In this document: positions 1 through 8,566 of the stretch, piece by piece
How positions within the stretch are numbered: the first letter of the stretch is position 1
Layout of the letters: every line of letters begins with the position of its first letter
Assembly (NCBI GenBank): GCA_938003885.1
Contig: CALKWT010000115.1
Coordinates: 1 to 29,548, forward strand
Length of the DNA: 29,548 nt
Direction: 5' to 3'
Source of the DNA: an uncultured Balneolaceae bacterium
GTDB lineage: Bacteria; Bacteroidota; Rhodothermia; Balneolales; Balneolaceae
Program-made: the position numbers and the translations under genes
The notes under the pieces: model-generated
What the model was told of the DNA's origin: nothing
Database searches by the model: none
What the model saw: the letters and a program-made list of their open reading frames with translations, nothing else

Positions 1-291
1 GGTGTTGAGCCTCACGTCTTACGGTATTGGGAAACCATCTTCTCAGACCTTAATCCCCGAAAAAACAAGGGTGGGAATCGCACCTACAGAGAGCAGGATA
101 TCACTCTGATTCTACAATTAAAAGAACTGATTCAGGAAAAAAAATATAGTACAGCCGGAGCGAAGAAATATCTGGAGGAAGGTATAGAAGGAGAGGAGCA
201 CCTGACAGACAGTGAGCCTCTGCCGTTCGAAGTGCAGAAGGACCTGAAAGAGATCCGTGTTTTTCTTACAGATTTGCTTGAAAGGTTATAA
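1..291 (+). CDS. MerR-family transcriptional regulator, C-terminal part (5' truncated)
   Basis: The frame is open from the first base to a TAA at 289-291 and gives about 96 residues, with the N-terminus outside the window. The visible start has the MerR winged-helix signature: HVLRYWE followed by NRTYREQD and an ILQLKELIQEKKYS-type helix. This is the second helix and wing of the DNA-binding domain. The rest is a short charged helix of about 40 residues rather than a large ligand-binding domain, so this is a small MerR protein of the kind common in Bacteroidota. The inducer and targets cannot be read from the sequence. It converges on the amylase gene (30-nt gap), so it is not in the same transcript as the sus-like locus. 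Family call is confident; role unknown. Confidence 0.8.
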   Translation, partial: GVEPHVLRYWETIFSDLNPRKNKGGNRTYREQDITLILQLKELIQEKKYSTAGAKKYLEEGIEGEEHLTDSEPLPFEVQKDLKEIRVFLTDLLERL

Positions 292-321
292 AATAGAGGT
301 TGCCTGCAGGCCTCACATCCC

Positions 322-2268
322 CTATCCCCCTCCCGGGTTATACACTTCATCTGTGCATCCACCTCCACCCAACTCAATAATCAAAGGCTGAAGGGGCCCA
401 ACTTCTATCCTGTCTCCCATTTCGAGGCGCCGGCTGCCGATGATATCATACCCCGCATCACAATCACCAATCAGATCGGAAAAACGACGCAGATTCAGCT
501 CCTGTGATTGCTTTTGTCCGTTTAAAACCACCATCACTGTCTCTTCGTCATTGCGACGAAAATAGACATACATATTATCTTCCGGGATAAAGTGTATTAA
601 CTCACCATGGTGTATTACATCTTTTTCCCGCCTCCAGTTGGATACAGTTTTTATAAAATCATGTGCTTCCGCAACGGGAAAACCAGTCTCTTCTGCCAGC
701 TCTCTTCGTCCATCCTCTGTAAAGGCATTCACAGGATCTTCCCGCCAGCCCCCGGGAAAGTCTTTCCGCCGGAGTCCGTCCGATCCGCTTCCCGTCATCA
801 GAATTTCATCCCCATAATAGAGCTGCGGGATCCCGCGGGTGGTTAGAAGGAAGGTAAGTGCGAGTTTATATTTGCCGAAATCTTCATCCATCACGGTAAA
901 GATCCGATCCAGGTCGTGATTTCCTGCAAAGATCACATTCAGATTGGCATCGGGATATACAAAATCTTGTCCGAGGGTGAAATAGAGCCTGGAAATTCCG
1001 GTATCCCAACCGGAGCCTTCCTGAAGTGCAGCGATAAGGGATTCATAAAGTGGGAAATCGGTGACGCTCGGCAGGTGGCTATCATACCCGTCCGCCCCAC
1101 GGAATCCCGCTTGCCAGTAGGCAGTGGCGGGGGCGTTGGGCATCCACGATTCTCCTACAATATTGAAGTTCGGAAACTCATCAAGGACTCGTTTCGCCCA
1201 TTTAGACATGTACTCTTTGTAGGGATATGGATAGGTGTCCATCCGGATCCCATCTACGCCGGAATACTCAATCCACCAGATGGTATTCTGAATCAAATAG
1301 TTTGCTACAAGTTCGTTTCGCTGATCTAAATCTGGCATATCTGTAACAAACCAGCCTTGGACGGTGGAATGGTAATCGTAATCTGATGCATAGGGATCCA
1401 TGATGGTGGTGGTCCGAAAATTGGTCGTTCCCACCTCATCCAGCGGATGGATCCAGTCATCCGACGGCAAATCATGTACAAACCAGTGGTGCGTACCCAC
1501 ATGGTTGTGGATCATATCCATAATCACCTTCAAGCCCATGCTGTGAGCAGTATCAATCAGTTCGAGATACTCTTCGTTACTGCCAAAGCGCCGGTCTGCC
1601 CGATACATGTCGGTAGCTGCATACCCGTGGTACGCTCCATATTCCGGGGGCATATCGTTTTCAAGAATCGGTGTGAACCAGATCGCCGTCATCCCCAGAT
1701 CCCTGATATAATCCAGATTTTTTTTCACACCCTGTAGATCCCCTCCGTGCCGTGCATTGGGATTGTCTCTGTCAACTTCCTCCAGCATCTCCGGAATTTC
1801 ATCATTTGAGGGATTACCGTTGGCAAAACGGTCAGGCATCAGCAGATAGATCAGATCTGACGAATCAAATCCTTGATTCCGGTTTGGATCTCCGCTTCTC
1901 TCCCGGATTTCATAATGGTGAACGTATGATTCGTCCCTCCGTGTAAAAAGGATCTCTACCGTTCCCGGCTCGGCTTCCTCATGAATCCGAAGTGTTAGAA
2001 ACTGGTAGTTCGGATTTTTTACAAGGGTCACCCGCTCTAAAGTGACGCCCGGGTGATTGACAGATGCCCGGGCTGATTGGATATCCTCGCCATACACCAA
2101 CACCTGCACATCGGTTTCATTAAAACCCACCCACCAGTTTTCCGGCTCCACCCGGTCGATGGTAATGGGTTGCCCCAAGAGGGCCGGAGCTAAAAAAAAG
2201 AGACTATAACACGCAATAACGATCGATTTAAAACAGATATCGATCCGCTTTGGATGGATTTTTGACAT
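322..2268 (-). CDS. Secreted GH13 alpha-amylase / neopullulanase-cyclomaltodextrinase (SusA-like)
   Basis: Predicted hydrolase of alpha-1,4 (possibly also alpha-1,6) linkages in starch-type oligosaccharides, acting in the periplasm or on the envelope. I start it at 2268 (648 aa), because an in-frame signal peptide (about residues 14-33, ending ALLGQ) begins there. The frame continues upstream to 2388, but that stretch is not signal-like and overlaps the terminator side of the upstream gene. Domains in order: a cyclomaltodextrinase N-terminal beta-domain (about 35-125, with ENWWVGF), the GH13 barrel (about 138-540), and a C-terminal beta-domain (about 545-632). GH13 regions are visible: region I D251...N255-H256, nucleophile D344 (GIRMD), acid/base E373 (VGES), and D452 (GNHD). 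It is the last gene of the susC-D-E-amylase series, 228 nt after susE and behind a terminator-like hairpin. The final 16 residues are an odd Gly-rich tail. Exact substrate specificity is inferred. Confidence 0.9.
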   Translation of the reverse strand: MSKIHPKRIDICFKSIVIACYSLFFLAPALLGQPITIDRVEPENWWVGFNETDVQVLVYGEDIQSARASVNHPGVTLERVTLVKNPNYQFLTLRIHEEAEPGTVEILFTRRDESYVHHYEIRERSGDPNRNQGFDSSDLIYLLMPDRFANGNPSNDEIPEMLEEVDRDNPNARHGGDLQGVKKNLDYIRDLGMTAIWFTPILENDMPPEYGAYHGYAATDMYRADRRFGSNEEYLELIDTAHSMGLKVIMDMIHNHVGTHHWFVHDLPSDDWIHPLDEVGTTNFRTTTIMDPYASDYDYHSTVQGWFVTDMPDLDQRNELVANYLIQNTIWWIEYSGVDGIRMDTYPYPYKEYMSKWAKRVLDEFPNFNIVGESWMPNAPATAYWQAGFRGADGYDSHLPSVTDFPLYESLIAALQEGSGWDTGISRLYFTLGQDFVYPDANLNVIFAGNHDLDRIFTVMDEDFGKYKLALTFLLTTRGIPQLYYGDEILMTGSGSDGLRRKDFPGGWREDPVNAFTEDGRRELAEETGFPVAEAHDFIKTVSNWRREKDVIHHGELIHFIPEDNMYVYFRRNDEETVMVVLNGQKQSQELNLRRFSDLIGDCDAGYDIIGSRRLEMGDRIEVGPLQPLIIELGGGGCTDEVYNPGGG

Positions 2269-2416
2269 GATGGAAGAGTTTGAAATTTTCACATGGATGG
2301 CCTTGACAAACGAACACCTTTGCTGTTGTCCTGCGTTGGCAGCTACAGAATTCATGACCGTGGGAGTGCAATCCCCCTGCCGGACCATTGCCTTCCGTGA
2401 ACAACAGTACGTCAGA

Positions 2417-2452
2417 TTAAAAAAATCCGTTCAGCTTGCACTGAACGGATTT
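2417..2452 (-). terminator. Rho-independent terminator downstream of the susE-like gene
   Basis: A perfect 11-bp stem (2424-2434 against 2441-2451, arms AATCCGTTCAG/CTGAACGGATT) with a 6-nt loop is followed on the minus strand by seven T residues (complement of A2419-2425). It lies 45-80 nt past the susE-like stop and about 150 nt before the amylase start. It should therefore end or attenuate the susC-D-E transcript before the amylase. There is no T-run on the plus-strand side. Confidence 0.8.
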
Positions 2453-2496
2453 ATTATGAGGTCACATCTCCTTCGTACTATTCACTGGTATTCAGC

Positions 2497-3594
2497 TTAC
2501 TTTATGGAGCCTTCATCATTTCTGAAGTCAAGCTCAATCGTATATTCACCATCGGCGGGGAGAAGTACACGCTCCTGATCATCCCCTGCCCCCCGGTATT
2601 CAATCTGGCCGTCAAAAATCATAAATTCTGACTGCCACCAGTCGGTAAACCAGTCTCCTTCATACCAGGCGTAGATACGGAGTTCATCTGCCATAAGTTC
2701 ACGGGTGATCGTCATCACTTGATTATCATGATCCGCAGTGAAAAGTGCATCGGGCATCTCCATGTCCCATCCGCCTACCGTCCCGCCAATCAGATAGACC
2801 CGGGGCTCTGCAACAGCAATCTGTTCCGTCTCCAGATTCACAACTACCATATAATAGCCGGTCTCTTCGGGGGATGGCATATTATCACCACCAAATCCGA
2901 CAACCCCGTCTACTGCAGGTTCTCCGTCATACCCAAAGTCATTGCCCCAGCCTTTCTCCGGTGCAAATTTATAACCCGGATCTTCCACATCCGCATCAAT
3001 CCAGACGATCTTCCAGAACAGGTGGGGTTTTGTTGCAACAGGTATCATCTCCAGATCTGTGTTCCCCCAGTCCCAGTCACCCACGCTGTTCCCTATCATA
3101 AAGAGCTGTTCAGGAAACGCCGGGCCTACGTCCATCTCATAGGGTGTGAACAGTAGTTCTACAGGATCGGAATAGAGCGGATCCACAGTCTCTGCTACTG
3201 TCGCCCGGATCCTGAACAGAACCGAAGACTCTTCTCCCGGTATGAGCCCGAAATTCAAGAGGGCGCCATTGATCTGCTCTGTCGTGATGTTCAACGATGT
3301 TGTGGAAGTAGTCCCGATATTGACGGGATTCTCGAAATCTCCGTCAGGAGATCCCATTTCAACGCGGTAGTCCACCGCCGCTGGAAAACCGAAGTCAGGA
3401 GCTGTCCAGTTAAAGACGAGCACTTCCTCACCAGCCTCCTCTTCTAAAAGAGGAATGCGATCACCCGAAGAGGGTGACTGAAAGGCCGGAGGTTCCGCAT
3501 CCGGATTGAGCTCCGGGCCTAATGAATCTTCACAGGCTGCAAAGATGAGTGCACCTGCCAAAAAAATCAAAACTGTCTTATATATTTTCATCAT
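2497..3594 (-). CDS. SusE/SusF-like outer-membrane starch-binding lipoprotein
   Basis: Predicted surface lipoprotein that helps the SusC/SusD pair capture starch or maltodextrins. It has no catalytic role. The 365-aa product starts with a lipoprotein signal (hydrophobic residues 7-20, lipobox ending FAAC, C21). It then has a SusE-type N-terminal Ig-like domain (about 25-150, with FNWTAPDFG and YRVEMGSPDG). Two repeated carbohydrate-binding-like domains follow, beginning LFMIGNSVGDWDW (about 163) and VYLIGGTVGGWDM (about 266). These have the LIG...GGW pattern and surface Trp residues (WYEGDWFTDWWQ) typical of SusE/SusF glycan-binding modules. It sits 13 nt after the susD-like gene on the same strand, so it is very probably co-transcribed. 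A second ATG directly follows the first and either could be used. The family call is firm; that the glycan is starch comes from the neighbouring GH13. Confidence 0.87.
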   Translation of the reverse strand: MMKIYKTVLIFLAGALIFAACEDSLGPELNPDAEPPAFQSPSSGDRIPLLEEEAGEEVLVFNWTAPDFGFPAAVDYRVEMGSPDGDFENPVNIGTTSTTSLNITTEQINGALLNFGLIPGEESSVLFRIRATVAETVDPLYSDPVELLFTPYEMDVGPAFPEQLFMIGNSVGDWDWGNTDLEMIPVATKPHLFWKIVWIDADVEDPGYKFAPEKGWGNDFGYDGEPAVDGVVGFGGDNMPSPEETGYYMVVVNLETEQIAVAEPRVYLIGGTVGGWDMEMPDALFTADHDNQVMTITRELMADELRIYAWYEGDWFTDWWQSEFMIFDGQIEYRGAGDDQERVLLPADGEYTIELDFRNDEGSIK

Positions 3595-3607
3595 CAGAAT
3601 AGTACGT

Positions 3608-5185
3608 TTAATTATAACCCGGATTCTGTGTCAAATTGAGGTTCTCATTCAGATCGGCCGTAGGGATAGGAAACAGATTAAAGTGATCCGGTGTACTTCT
3701 GCCTTCCTGGACGCCCCCCTTCCACGACCAGACATACTCCCCGGAAGTAAAGCGTCCGAAGCGGCGCAGATCGGTTCGTCGATGGCCTTCCCAGTAAAGT
3801 TCCCGGGCCCGTTCATCGAGGATAAAATCGAGATCCAGTTCAGCGGCAGTAATTTGACCCGAGTCATCTCCATACGCCCTCTCGCGCAATTCATTCACAA
3901 GGCTCAGGGCGCGCCCGGTTTCTGAACCCGTCCGGACAGCTGCTTCAGCAAACATCAGATAGACATCTGCCAGCCTGAGCATCGGAAAATCAATATCTAC
4001 AAATTCATTGTTCTTCCCGGGCACACCTGCCGAAGATACATTCTTCCACTTGGTTATGGCATACCCTTCAGTAAACTCTCCGATGTTTTCTATTTCAAGC
4101 GTCTGTCCATTGGTGTGAAATAGTGCACGGCCGTCGGCCCATCCCTCCTCGTTCCCTTCAAAAAGCGAGACAAATTCAGGAGTAACACGGTGGCCTGCCC
4201 ACCCTCCACCGATCCCGAACTGTGATGCATCCATGTTTCCGCCAACTGCGGCATGTACAATGAAGGTGGTACCGCCGAACGTTCTCATGCTGTCTCCATC
4301 AAAGCGGACGGCAAATATAATTTCGTCACTGGTCTGGTCGCTGTCGGTCATAAAGAGGTACTCATAGTTATCCGCAAGGGAATAGCCCCCTTCATCAATC
4401 ACTTTTGTAGCATATACAAGCGCATCTGCATAGCGGTCCGTTCCGGTATAAACCTCAGCATTGAGATAGAGTTTAGCCAGGAGCGTCCAGACCGAACCCT
4501 GATCCGCCCTCCCGTAGTCGTTGCCGCGAGGTGAAGGGAGCTCCCCCTCTATTGCCAGGAGCTCACTCTCAATATAGTCAAACAGTTCTTGCGGAGTGGC
4601 CGGTTCAGGCATATAAGATCCGATCGGATCTGCTTCTGTAACGAAAGGAATATTCCCTCCATACAGATCAAATGCATGCAGATAGCTGAGTGCCCTCAGA
4701 AACCTGGCTTCCGCCAGATATACCTGAACGGCTGCTTCCTCCCTGCCCTGAGCCTCGCGGATAAATTCGTTAGCAAGGGTGATCTGGTAGTAGAGGCGGC
4801 TATACATCGCCCGGACAAAATCGTTGGACGAACCCCACGATATGGAGTTGAATTGCGGAAGTCCGGGATCATTCCATGCTACCACAGCCTCGTCGGTAGA
4901 AAGGACCTGATGGACCCAATACTGACGAATATAACTTGAAAAACCCTCATCAATCCCTTGTATATCGGGTTGACCGGCGGGCCCTTGCTGCCCGGTCACG
5001 GCCAGTCCTGCGTACATTTTGGCCAATACCTTTTTGAAGTTCTCCGGGTTCTCAAACACCTGATTCGATGTCACTACATTATCATCTATGGGAGATGTAT
5101 TCAGGCTGTCCACGCAAGACACTGCCATGAGTGCAACCATTACCATCCCCATCAATTTTATAACTTTCAATCGTTTAGTAAACAT
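3608..5185 (-). CDS. SusD/RagB-family nutrient-binding outer-membrane lipoprotein
   Basis: Surface lid lipoprotein that captures oligosaccharide and hands it to the SusC channel below. I choose the start at 5185 (525 aa), because it places a lipoprotein signal at the N-terminus (residues 8-23, lipobox MAVSC, C24). An in-frame ATG at 5272 would bury that signal and overlap the end of susC. SusD hallmarks are clear: an N-terminal segment with NTSPIDDNVVTSNQVF, TPR-like helices including YYQITLANEFI and EARFLRALSYLHAFDLYGG, and the C-terminal family ending FPIPTADLNENLNLTQNPGY. It lies 25 nt downstream of susC and 13 nt upstream of susE, fitting the usual SusC-SusD order and complex. No truncation or frameshift is seen. 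Ligand identity is inferred from the linked GH13 enzyme. Confidence 0.95.
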   Translation of the reverse strand: MFTKRLKVIKLMGMVMVALMAVSCVDSLNTSPIDDNVVTSNQVFENPENFKKVLAKMYAGLAVTGQQGPAGQPDIQGIDEGFSSYIRQYWVHQVLSTDEAVVAWNDPGLPQFNSISWGSSNDFVRAMYSRLYYQITLANEFIREAQGREEAAVQVYLAEARFLRALSYLHAFDLYGGNIPFVTEADPIGSYMPEPATPQELFDYIESELLAIEGELPSPRGNDYGRADQGSVWTLLAKLYLNAEVYTGTDRYADALVYATKVIDEGGYSLADNYEYLFMTDSDQTSDEIIFAVRFDGDSMRTFGGTTFIVHAAVGGNMDASQFGIGGGWAGHRVTPEFVSLFEGNEEGWADGRALFHTNGQTLEIENIGEFTEGYAITKWKNVSSAGVPGKNNEFVDIDFPMLRLADVYLMFAEAAVRTGSETGRALSLVNELRERAYGDDSGQITAAELDLDFILDERARELYWEGHRRTDLRRFGRFTSGEYVWSWKGGVQEGRSTPDHFNLFPIPTADLNENLNLTQNPGYN

Positions 5186-5210
5186 ATCTTTACCACTTAA
5201 ATCGTTTTCA

Positions 5211-8204
5211 TTAAAAGTTGAGATTAAGTCCCAACACAAAAGTTTTTGGCCTGGGATACAGGTTGTAATCAATCCCGCCTACAACTTCAGGATCCTGTCC
5301 GCTATAATTTGTAATCGTAAATACATTCTGCATGGTCGCAGAAATTCTAAGCGACGAGGTGTCACTGAACAGATTTCCGATAGTGTAACCCACACTGATA
5401 TTATCCATTCTGAGAAAGGAGGCGTTCTCCACATAGTGATCAGACATGTAGCGGGGACTCATAAAGCCAATATCAAGAAGGCTGGTAGTATTGTTGGTCA
5501 GATAACCGGCCGAGTTGTACATCTCGCTATAGACACTATTGTCAGAAGAGACGTTATTATAGACATAGTTGCCCAGGCTGGCCCGTGCTGCGAAAGAAGC
5601 GTCCCAGTTTTTGTATTCATAACGTGAACTCAAGCCGAACGTAAAATCTCCGGACGGGCTTTTGTACCGATATCTGTCATTCTCAGAGATGATTCCGTCG
5701 CCGTCCCGGTCTACGTATAAACCTTCCACCGGACGGCCATACTCATCATACACCTGTTCGTACACGTAAAAGGAGCTGCGGGGATGGCCTACACTGTTGA
5801 TCTGGATGGTATTCCCGGTCCCACCGGCAATCTCGCCGACGAGTACACCCTGATATGCCGGGTCATCTACATTGGTGAGGCTCGTAATTTCATCCCTGTT
5901 CCAGGTCAGGTTTAAACCAGCCTGCCAGTAGGAATCCTCTGTTGAGAGAAGCCGGCCGGTAATATTAAACTCCAGCCCCTGAACTTCCAGATTTCCTACG
6001 TTTGTGAGAATCTGGTTTGTAAAATTGGTCCCCATGGGTACCGGTATCACATTCAGCAGATCGGTCGTCTCGCGGTGATACGCTTCCAGAGATCCGAAAA
6101 CACGCTCTCCGAAGAGAGAGTAGTCCAGTCCAATATTATAGGTCGTGGTCTCCTCCCACTTTAAACCGGCGTTGTACCCTTCTGGCCGTAAGGTCTGAAT
6201 GTACTCATCTCCAAAATAGTAACCTGCCGTGGGCTGTCCGAAGGTGTAGCGGGCAAGGTAGGGATAATCTCCCTGGCCAATCCGCTGCTGACCGGTCACT
6301 CCATAGCCAAGGCGCAGTTTCAGTTCATTGATCTGCCTTGAATTTCGGAGAAATGGCTCCTCATGCAGCTGCCAGGCAAAAGCAAAAGATGGGAAGAGTC
6401 CCCAGCGGTTGTCGGAAGAGAAGCGGGAAGTCCCGTCCTGGCGCAGCGTGGCTGTAAAGAGATAGCGGTTATTCAATGTATAGTTGGCACGTCCGAAAAA
6501 GGAGACAATGTAATATTCGGTAGCATAGGCGTTGTCATCCATAATATTAACTACATCATCTATATTATAGTTGGTGGTATAGGAAGAGCCTTCCGAGTAG
6601 TGATGCTCCCATGAGTAGCCAAGGGTCAGGTCGAGTGCACTGTTGATAGAATCGAAATTCCTGTCGTAGTTTAGGTAGAAATCAAGAATCTCATTTTCTT
6701 TGCGCTGATCATAGTCACTTCGGATTCCGCGAGGATCCAGCGGGTTGGTACTGCTGATCTCAAAAGCTGCGTTATCCGGAACCCGAACCCTTCCATTACC
6801 CACATCTGAGTAGTCGAAACCCAGATTCAGGGTAGCTGTCAGATCGTCCAGAAACGGCATATCATAGGCGACTTGAAGATTTCCAAGAGCCCTGTAAACC
6901 GTAGACTTGTCTCTGCGCTGCTCGATCAAAGCAACTGGGTTTGCCGGCGCTATGCCGATAGGCCCTCCGCTAGCCCCCAGCCAGGCGAAATAGCCACCAT
7001 ATTCGTCGTCACTACTGCCTGTACGTACGGGCTGAGTAGGGTCAAAAGCGATAGCTGAGCCGATCGCCCCCGTATCTGCAAAGCGGTTGCTATCCTGCAT
7101 TCCGCGAAGATTGATATCCAGTCGCAAGCGGTTCTCCATGAAGCTGGGGTTCAGGGCCACAGAAGCGGTAAGTCGGTCGTTGGAGGACGTTCGAAGAACA
7201 CCCTGATTGCCCGTAAAACCGACAGAGACCCGATAGGGCAGATTGTTCAGTGAACCGGTAGCACTGATGTTATGATCCTGGCTGAATGCATCCCTGAAAA
7301 TCTCATCCTGCCAGTTGGTATTGGCATTCCCAAGATATTGGGATGCGTTTTCACCGTGATGGGTCCGGATCACCTCTCTGAACTGATCGGCAGAAAGCAC
7401 ACTGATACGGTCGTTATTGGTCTGGTAAGAGAGGGTGCTGCTGTAATTAAGTCTCAGCGGCTGATCCTGAGCTCCCCGTTTGGTTGTAATAATCACCACA
7501 CCGTTAGAAGCCCTTGAGCCATAAATGGCTGCGGCAGAGGCATCTTTCAAAATCGTAATGTTCTCAATATCATTCGGATTAATGGTGTTGAGCGGATTTC
7601 TCATCCCATCGATACCATCATCATCCAGTGGCAGGCCGTCTACCACAAATAAGGGATCGTTACTTGCCGACAGTGAGGAGCCCCCCCGGATTCGGATGGT
7701 TGCACCAGCTCCGGGTGCACCGCTATTCGACACCACATCCACACCTGCGGCGCGCCCCTGGAACAGGTCCTGGGGAGAGGTAATGGCACCCGGGGTAAAA
7801 TCTCTTGCACTCACCACGTTGATGGAACCGGTATTGTCACCCCGCTCCTGTACCCCATACCCAATCACTACAAGCTCATCAAGAGCTGCGATATCACTTT
7901 GAAGGGTGACATTCAACGTAGTCCGCCCATCCACAGCGATTTGCCGGGTTATGAAACCGATATAGGAGAAAACGAGGGTTTCATCGGAGTTTACACGCAG
8001 AGAGTAACTTCCATCCGGATTGCTCACCGTCCCCCTTTCCGGCATCCCTGAGATATAAATGTTTACCCCGGGAAGCGGCTCCCCGGTTTCTGCTTCCGTA
8101 ATTACTCCGCTCACTGTTATTTCCGTTTGAGCATACGCCAAAGGGTTGTATGCGATAGAGAGAAATGACAGCATGAACAGGAATAGTATCTGTTTTAACG
8201 TCAT
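5211..8204 (-). CDS. SusC/RagA-family TonB-dependent outer-membrane transporter
   Basis: Outer-membrane beta-barrel transporter that imports maltodextrin-like oligosaccharides using TonB/ExbBD energy, paired with the SusD lid next to it. The 997-aa product has a signal peptide (about 1-26, ending AYAQ). A carboxypeptidase-regulatory-like domain follows (about 31-102, with GEPLPGVNIYISG and GSYSLRV), then the SusC linker DELVVIGYG (109-117), a plug domain (about 125-245, with LFQGRAAGVDV, IRIRGGSSL and FVVDGLPLDD), and a long barrel ending in the aromatic terminus LGLNLNF. There is no N-terminal anti-sigma-interaction extension, so regulation by a FecR/ECF pair is not indicated. It is the first gene of the locus, behind a 362-nt leader rich in inverted repeats. 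ATG start at 8202-8204. Length is typical for the family. Confidence 0.96.
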   Translation of the reverse strand: MTLKQILFLFMLSFLSIAYNPLAYAQTEITVSGVITEAETGEPLPGVNIYISGMPERGTVSNPDGSYSLRVNSDETLVFSYIGFITRQIAVDGRTTLNVTLQSDIAALDELVVIGYGVQERGDNTGSINVVSARDFTPGAITSPQDLFQGRAAGVDVVSNSGAPGAGATIRIRGGSSLSASNDPLFVVDGLPLDDDGIDGMRNPLNTINPNDIENITILKDASAAAIYGSRASNGVVIITTKRGAQDQPLRLNYSSTLSYQTNNDRISVLSADQFREVIRTHHGENASQYLGNANTNWQDEIFRDAFSQDHNISATGSLNNLPYRVSVGFTGNQGVLRTSSNDRLTASVALNPSFMENRLRLDINLRGMQDSNRFADTGAIGSAIAFDPTQPVRTGSSDDEYGGYFAWLGASGGPIGIAPANPVALIEQRRDKSTVYRALGNLQVAYDMPFLDDLTATLNLGFDYSDVGNGRVRVPDNAAFEISSTNPLDPRGIRSDYDQRKENEILDFYLNYDRNFDSINSALDLTLGYSWEHHYSEGSSYTTNYNIDDVVNIMDDNAYATEYYIVSFFGRANYTLNNRYLFTATLRQDGTSRFSSDNRWGLFPSFAFAWQLHEEPFLRNSRQINELKLRLGYGVTGQQRIGQGDYPYLARYTFGQPTAGYYFGDEYIQTLRPEGYNAGLKWEETTTYNIGLDYSLFGERVFGSLEAYHRETTDLLNVIPVPMGTNFTNQILTNVGNLEVQGLEFNITGRLLSTEDSYWQAGLNLTWNRDEITSLTNVDDPAYQGVLVGEIAGGTGNTIQINSVGHPRSSFYVYEQVYDEYGRPVEGLYVDRDGDGIISENDRYRYKSPSGDFTFGLSSRYEYKNWDASFAARASLGNYVYNNVSSDNSVYSEMYNSAGYLTNNTTSLLDIGFMSPRYMSDHYVENASFLRMDNISVGYTIGNLFSDTSSLRISATMQNVFTITNYSGQDPEVVGGIDYNLYPRPKTFVLGLNLNF

Positions 8205-8260
8205 AGTAGCGCTTTATTTAAGGTTTAATTATTTAGTCTCTGTATGAAAGCTTTTTCGTC

Positions 8261-8280
8261 CTGATGAACCTTGTCATCAG
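8261..8280 (-). promoter_or_regulatory. Inverted repeat in the susC 5' leader
   Basis: Perfect 7-bp arms CTGATGA/TCATCAG with a 6-nt spacer, 57-76 nt upstream of the susC start. It could be an operator or an mRNA hairpin. Only the symmetry is seen; function is inferred. Confidence 0.3.
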
Positions 8281-8377
8281 AGCAGATAGTGACCTGGACA
8301 GAAGGCTGGTTCATTCAACCTGAAACTCCTCTTCCAGCCAGGTTTAGAATATGCAGATGATTATGTGTGAATAGTTA

Positions 8378-8400
8378 TTTCTAATGCAATAAGTTAGAAA
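8378..8400 (-). promoter_or_regulatory. Operator-like dyad (7-9-7) upstream of susC
   Basis: Perfect arms TTTCTAA/TTAGAAA separated by 9 nt, 174-196 nt upstream of susC. The arm centres are 16 nt apart, reasonable for a dimeric regulator. Its right arm abuts GAAAACCGCTTCC (8397-8409), an imperfect LacI-family-like half-palindrome around a central CG. This is a candidate maltodextrin-responsive operator; no regulator gene is in the window. Confidence 0.35.
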
Positions 8401-8454
8401 ACCGCTTCCAATATTACAAGATGAAACCTGATTGTCATGAGTCATAAAAGGCCG

Positions 8455-8487
8455 GTCAGCTTAATTTGAGGGCTTAAACCAGCTGAC
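8455..8487 (-). terminator. Hairpin downstream of ctaA, possible weak terminator
   Basis: Arms GTCAGCT (8455-8461) and AGCTGAC (8481-8487) form a 7-bp stem. On the minus strand it is followed by CGGCCTTTTATG, giving only a short T stretch. It lies about 80 nt past the ctaA stop. It may end the ctaA message before susC, but the T-run is poor. Confidence 0.3.
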
Positions 8488-8566
8488 ATTATGAGCATAG
8501 GAGGATGCGTAATGCTCCATTAGATTTTTTTAATCTCGAAGGATCGGGCAGAGGTGAACGACCCTT

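Larger units (their letters stand above)
8205..8566. other. 362-nt leader between ctaA and susC
   Basis: No convincing gene on either strand. It holds three perfect inverted repeats (listed separately) and a weak LacI-operator-like sequence. It must contain the promoter of the sus-like operon (minus strand). I could not find a TAnnTTTG -7 box here on the minus strand, so the promoter itself is not located. Confidence 0.6.

Noticed and set aside
302..311. Palindrome GCCTGCAGGC between the MerR and amylase stops, as a bidirectional terminator
   Set aside because: No loop of usable size and no T-run on either side.
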